Part shown: positions 44,233-45,601 of the stretch, piece after piece
Position numbering within the stretch: the stretch's first letter is position 1
Layout of the letters: each line of letters starts with the position of its first letter
The notes under the pieces: model-generated
What the model was told of the DNA's origin: nothing
What the model saw: the letters and a program-made list of their open reading frames with translations, nothing else
The model's database searches: none
Made by a program: the position numbers and the translations under genes
Assembly (NCBI GenBank): GCA_015233585.1
Contig: JADFXL010000004.1
Coordinates: 1 to 45,601 of the forward strand
Direction: 5' to 3'
From: Alphaproteobacteria bacterium
Lineage (GTDB): Bacteria; Pseudomonadota; Alphaproteobacteria; Rhodospirillales; Rhodospirillaceae
DNA: 45,601 nt

Positions 44233-45360
44233 ATGAAACGCATCACGATATTAGGTACGGGTTTTGCCGCCCTGACGGCGGTGCGGGAATTGCGGCGTCG
44301 TGACCGTACGGTCGTCATCACCCTGATCGGGCCGCGCGCGGAATTTCATTATTTGCCGAGTCTGATCTGGATTCCGTCCGGATTGCGAACCCCCGCTGAT
44401 CTTGTGGTGCCTCTGGACCGGTTTTTTGTGCGTCAGCAGGTCACGTTCCATGCTGGCCAGGTCACCGATGTCCGGGAGGGTGGGCGTACCGTGGTCACCA
44501 CGACCGGCGAGGTGGCCAATGATGGGCTGATTATTGCTACTGGCGGCCGCTACCTCAGAAAACTGCCCGGGATCGAGAACGCCATCCTGCCCTGCGAGGG
44601 CATAGCGGCGGCGGAAGCCGTGCGCCAGCGTCTGGCGGCCATGAACGGCGGCACCATTGCCTTTGGTTTCGCCGCCAATCCCAACGAACCGGGGGCGGTT
44701 CGAGGGGGGCCGATGTTTGAGTTTCTGTTCGGCATCGATTCCCAATTGCGCCGCGAGAACCGGCGCGACCGCTTCAAGCTGGTGTTCTTCAATCCGTCCA
44801 AGGAGCCGGGTCAACGGCTTGGGACAAAGGCAGTCAAGGGCCTGCTTGCGGACATGGCGCGGCGTGGCATCGAGACCCACCTCGGCCACAAGCTGAAAGC
44901 CTTCACCCCCACGTCGGTGGTGACCGAGGGCGGTGAAATTCCGGCGGACCTGATTCTCTTCATGCCGGGCATGACAGGGCCGGCATGGTTGGAGGGTACC
45001 GGACTGCCGCGTTCGGCTGGCGGCATGATCCAGGCTGAGACCACCTGCCGGGTGCCGGGCTGGGAAAAGGTCTATGTGGCGGGCGACTCGGGATCGTTCC
45101 CCGGCCCGGAATGGTTGCCGAAGCAGGCCCATATGGCCGATCTTCAGGCGGTGGTTGCCGCAGAAAATCTCCTTGGTGAGATGGACGGAACCTCCCCCGT
45201 CCGCAACTTTCGTCCCGAACTGATGTGCATCGTGGATAGCCTCGATAAAGGGGCGCTGGTGCTCCGAACGCCTAAACTCATGCTGATGTTGCCATCGTCG
45301 CGGCTGTGGCATTGGGTCAAAGTGGTGTTCGAGCGGCGCTATCTGGCCCGTTATCGCTAA
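44233..45360 (+). CDS. SQR-like FAD-dependent oxidoreductase
   Basis: Flavoprotein of 375 residues in the sulfide:quinone reductase/FCSD-like branch of the pyridine nucleotide-disulfide superfamily. N-terminal FAD Rossmann motif ITILGTGFAALTAVREL, then FHYLPSLIWIPSG, the ATG motif IIATGGRYL, FMPGMTGP, and a second FAD motif VYVAGDSGSFPG with PKQAHMADLQA. The three SQR cysteines are only partly present: C121 and C332 (MCIVDSLDKG) align with the first and third, while the central redox Cys region reads FGFAANPNEPG and has none, so sulfide oxidation by the usual route is doubtful. The C-terminal amphipathic stretch (WHWVKVVFERRYLARYR) could dip into the membrane toward quinone. The start at 44233 is by homology; an ATG at 44215 would add six residues. 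It lies 5 nt upstream of rsmD. Confidence 0.85.
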   Translation: MKRITILGTGFAALTAVRELRRRDRTVVITLIGPRAEFHYLPSLIWIPSGLRTPADLVVPLDRFFVRQQVTFHAGQVTDVREGGRTVVTTTGEVANDGLIIATGGRYLRKLPGIENAILPCEGIAAAEAVRQRLAAMNGGTIAFGFAANPNEPGAVRGGPMFEFLFGIDSQLRRENRRDRFKLVFFNPSKEPGQRLGTKAVKGLLADMARRGIETHLGHKLKAFTPTSVVTEGGEIPADLILFMPGMTGPAWLEGTGLPRSAGGMIQAETTCRVPGWEKVYVAGDSGSFPGPEWLPKQAHMADLQAVVAAENLLGEMDGTSPVRNFRPELMCIVDSLDKGALVLRTPKLMLMLPSSRLWHWVKVVFERRYLARYR

Positions 45361-45365
45361 CGTCC

Positions 45366-45601
45366 ATGCGGATCGTCGGTGGTCGTTTCCGGGGGGGGCG
45401 GTTGATGGCGCCGGTGGGGTCGATCACGCGGCCGACCTCCGACCGGGCGCGTGAGGCCATTTTTAACATCCTGATCCACCGTTCCGAAGAACCCGATCTG
45501 GTGGGGGCACGAGTGGTGGACGCCTTTGCCGGCTCAGGAGCCATGGGGCTGGAGGCCCTGTCGCGTGGTGCGGCCCATGCCACTTTCATGGATACGGCGA
45601 C
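45366..45601 (+). CDS. rsmD: 16S rRNA (guanine966-N2)-methyltransferase RsmD, 3' end outside window
   Basis: N-terminal 78 codons of RsmD, cut by the right edge. It opens with the family signature MRIVGGRFRGGRLMAPVG, followed by TRPTSDRAREAIFNIL and the SAM-binding loop VVDAFAGSGAMGLEALSRGA. It methylates G966 of 16S rRNA during ribosome assembly. The ATG at 45366 lies 5 nt after the flavoprotein stop, so the two may be translated from one message. Completeness cannot be judged here. Confidence 0.95.
   Translation, partial: MRIVGGRFRGGRLMAPVGSITRPTSDRAREAIFNILIHRSEEPDLVGARVVDAFAGSGAMGLEALSRGAAHATFMDTA

Overview
The window looks like a chromosomal segment from a free-living alphaproteobacterium, most likely a Rhodospirillales member of the Magnetospirillum/Rhodospirillum type. 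The pointers are a GC-rich coding background, a ccoNOQPGH cbb3 oxidase operon behind an FNR/FixK-like box, COQ9, a class II (B12-dependent) ribonucleotide reductase behind tandem NrdR-like boxes, a PduO-type adenosyltransferase, and a dense load of two-component and c-di-GMP proteins. The genus is inference; no rRNA or tRNA gene was seen.

Layout. 1-6.7 kb: a caspase-fold protease cut by the left edge, pyruvate kinase, a cobalamin-binding radical SAM protein, and a convergent ornithine-type decarboxylase with a long 5' leader. 6.7-25.3 kb: a signalling island in two divergent blocks. The leftward block holds a CBS-PAS kinase, a dCache-GAF hybrid kinase, a REC-hybrid kinase and two paralogous response-regulator-like proteins; the last four genes overlap end to end. 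A third paralog lies alone further left, behind a small unknown gene on the other strand. The rightward block holds a REC-PAS-PAS-GGDEF cyclase, a CHASE kinase, a single-domain receiver and a dCache-PAS-PAS kinase. 25.4-32.4 kb, all leftward: nrdJ, an exported lipoprotein paired with a Pro/Gln/Lys-repeat secreted protein, and an RlmI-type rRNA methyltransferase. 32.7-38.1 kb: ccoNOQPGH. 38.2-45.6 kb: a PAP2 phosphatase and LptG-like permease pair, cob(I)alamin adenosyltransferase, a GT-C-like membrane protein with rpsU, def, COQ9, an SQR-like flavoprotein and the start of rsmD.

How the genes connect. The adenosyltransferase makes the cofactor NrdJ uses, and the radical SAM protein has a cobalamin-type N-terminal domain, so a B12 theme recurs. 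The cbb3 oxidase fits microaerobic respiration. The signalling island has many inputs (CBS, PAS, GAF, two dCache, CHASE) but few outputs: one diguanylate cyclase, one stand-alone receiver and three proteins carrying an N-terminal domain I do not recognise.

The best candidate for something undescribed is this last trio (6745-7491, 8053-8913, 8910-9833). They share a roughly 110-residue N-terminal domain that is itself an internal two-fold repeat, fused to a receiver. The receiver keeps its phospho-acceptor Asp only in the stand-alone copy; in the two copies coupled to the hybrid kinases the Asp is Asn or Ser. Several dispersed repeat families also occur between genes: a 26-bp repeat in four copies, a roughly 65-bp double-hairpin repeat in two, and a roughly 104-bp element with imperfect terminal inverted repeats in two.
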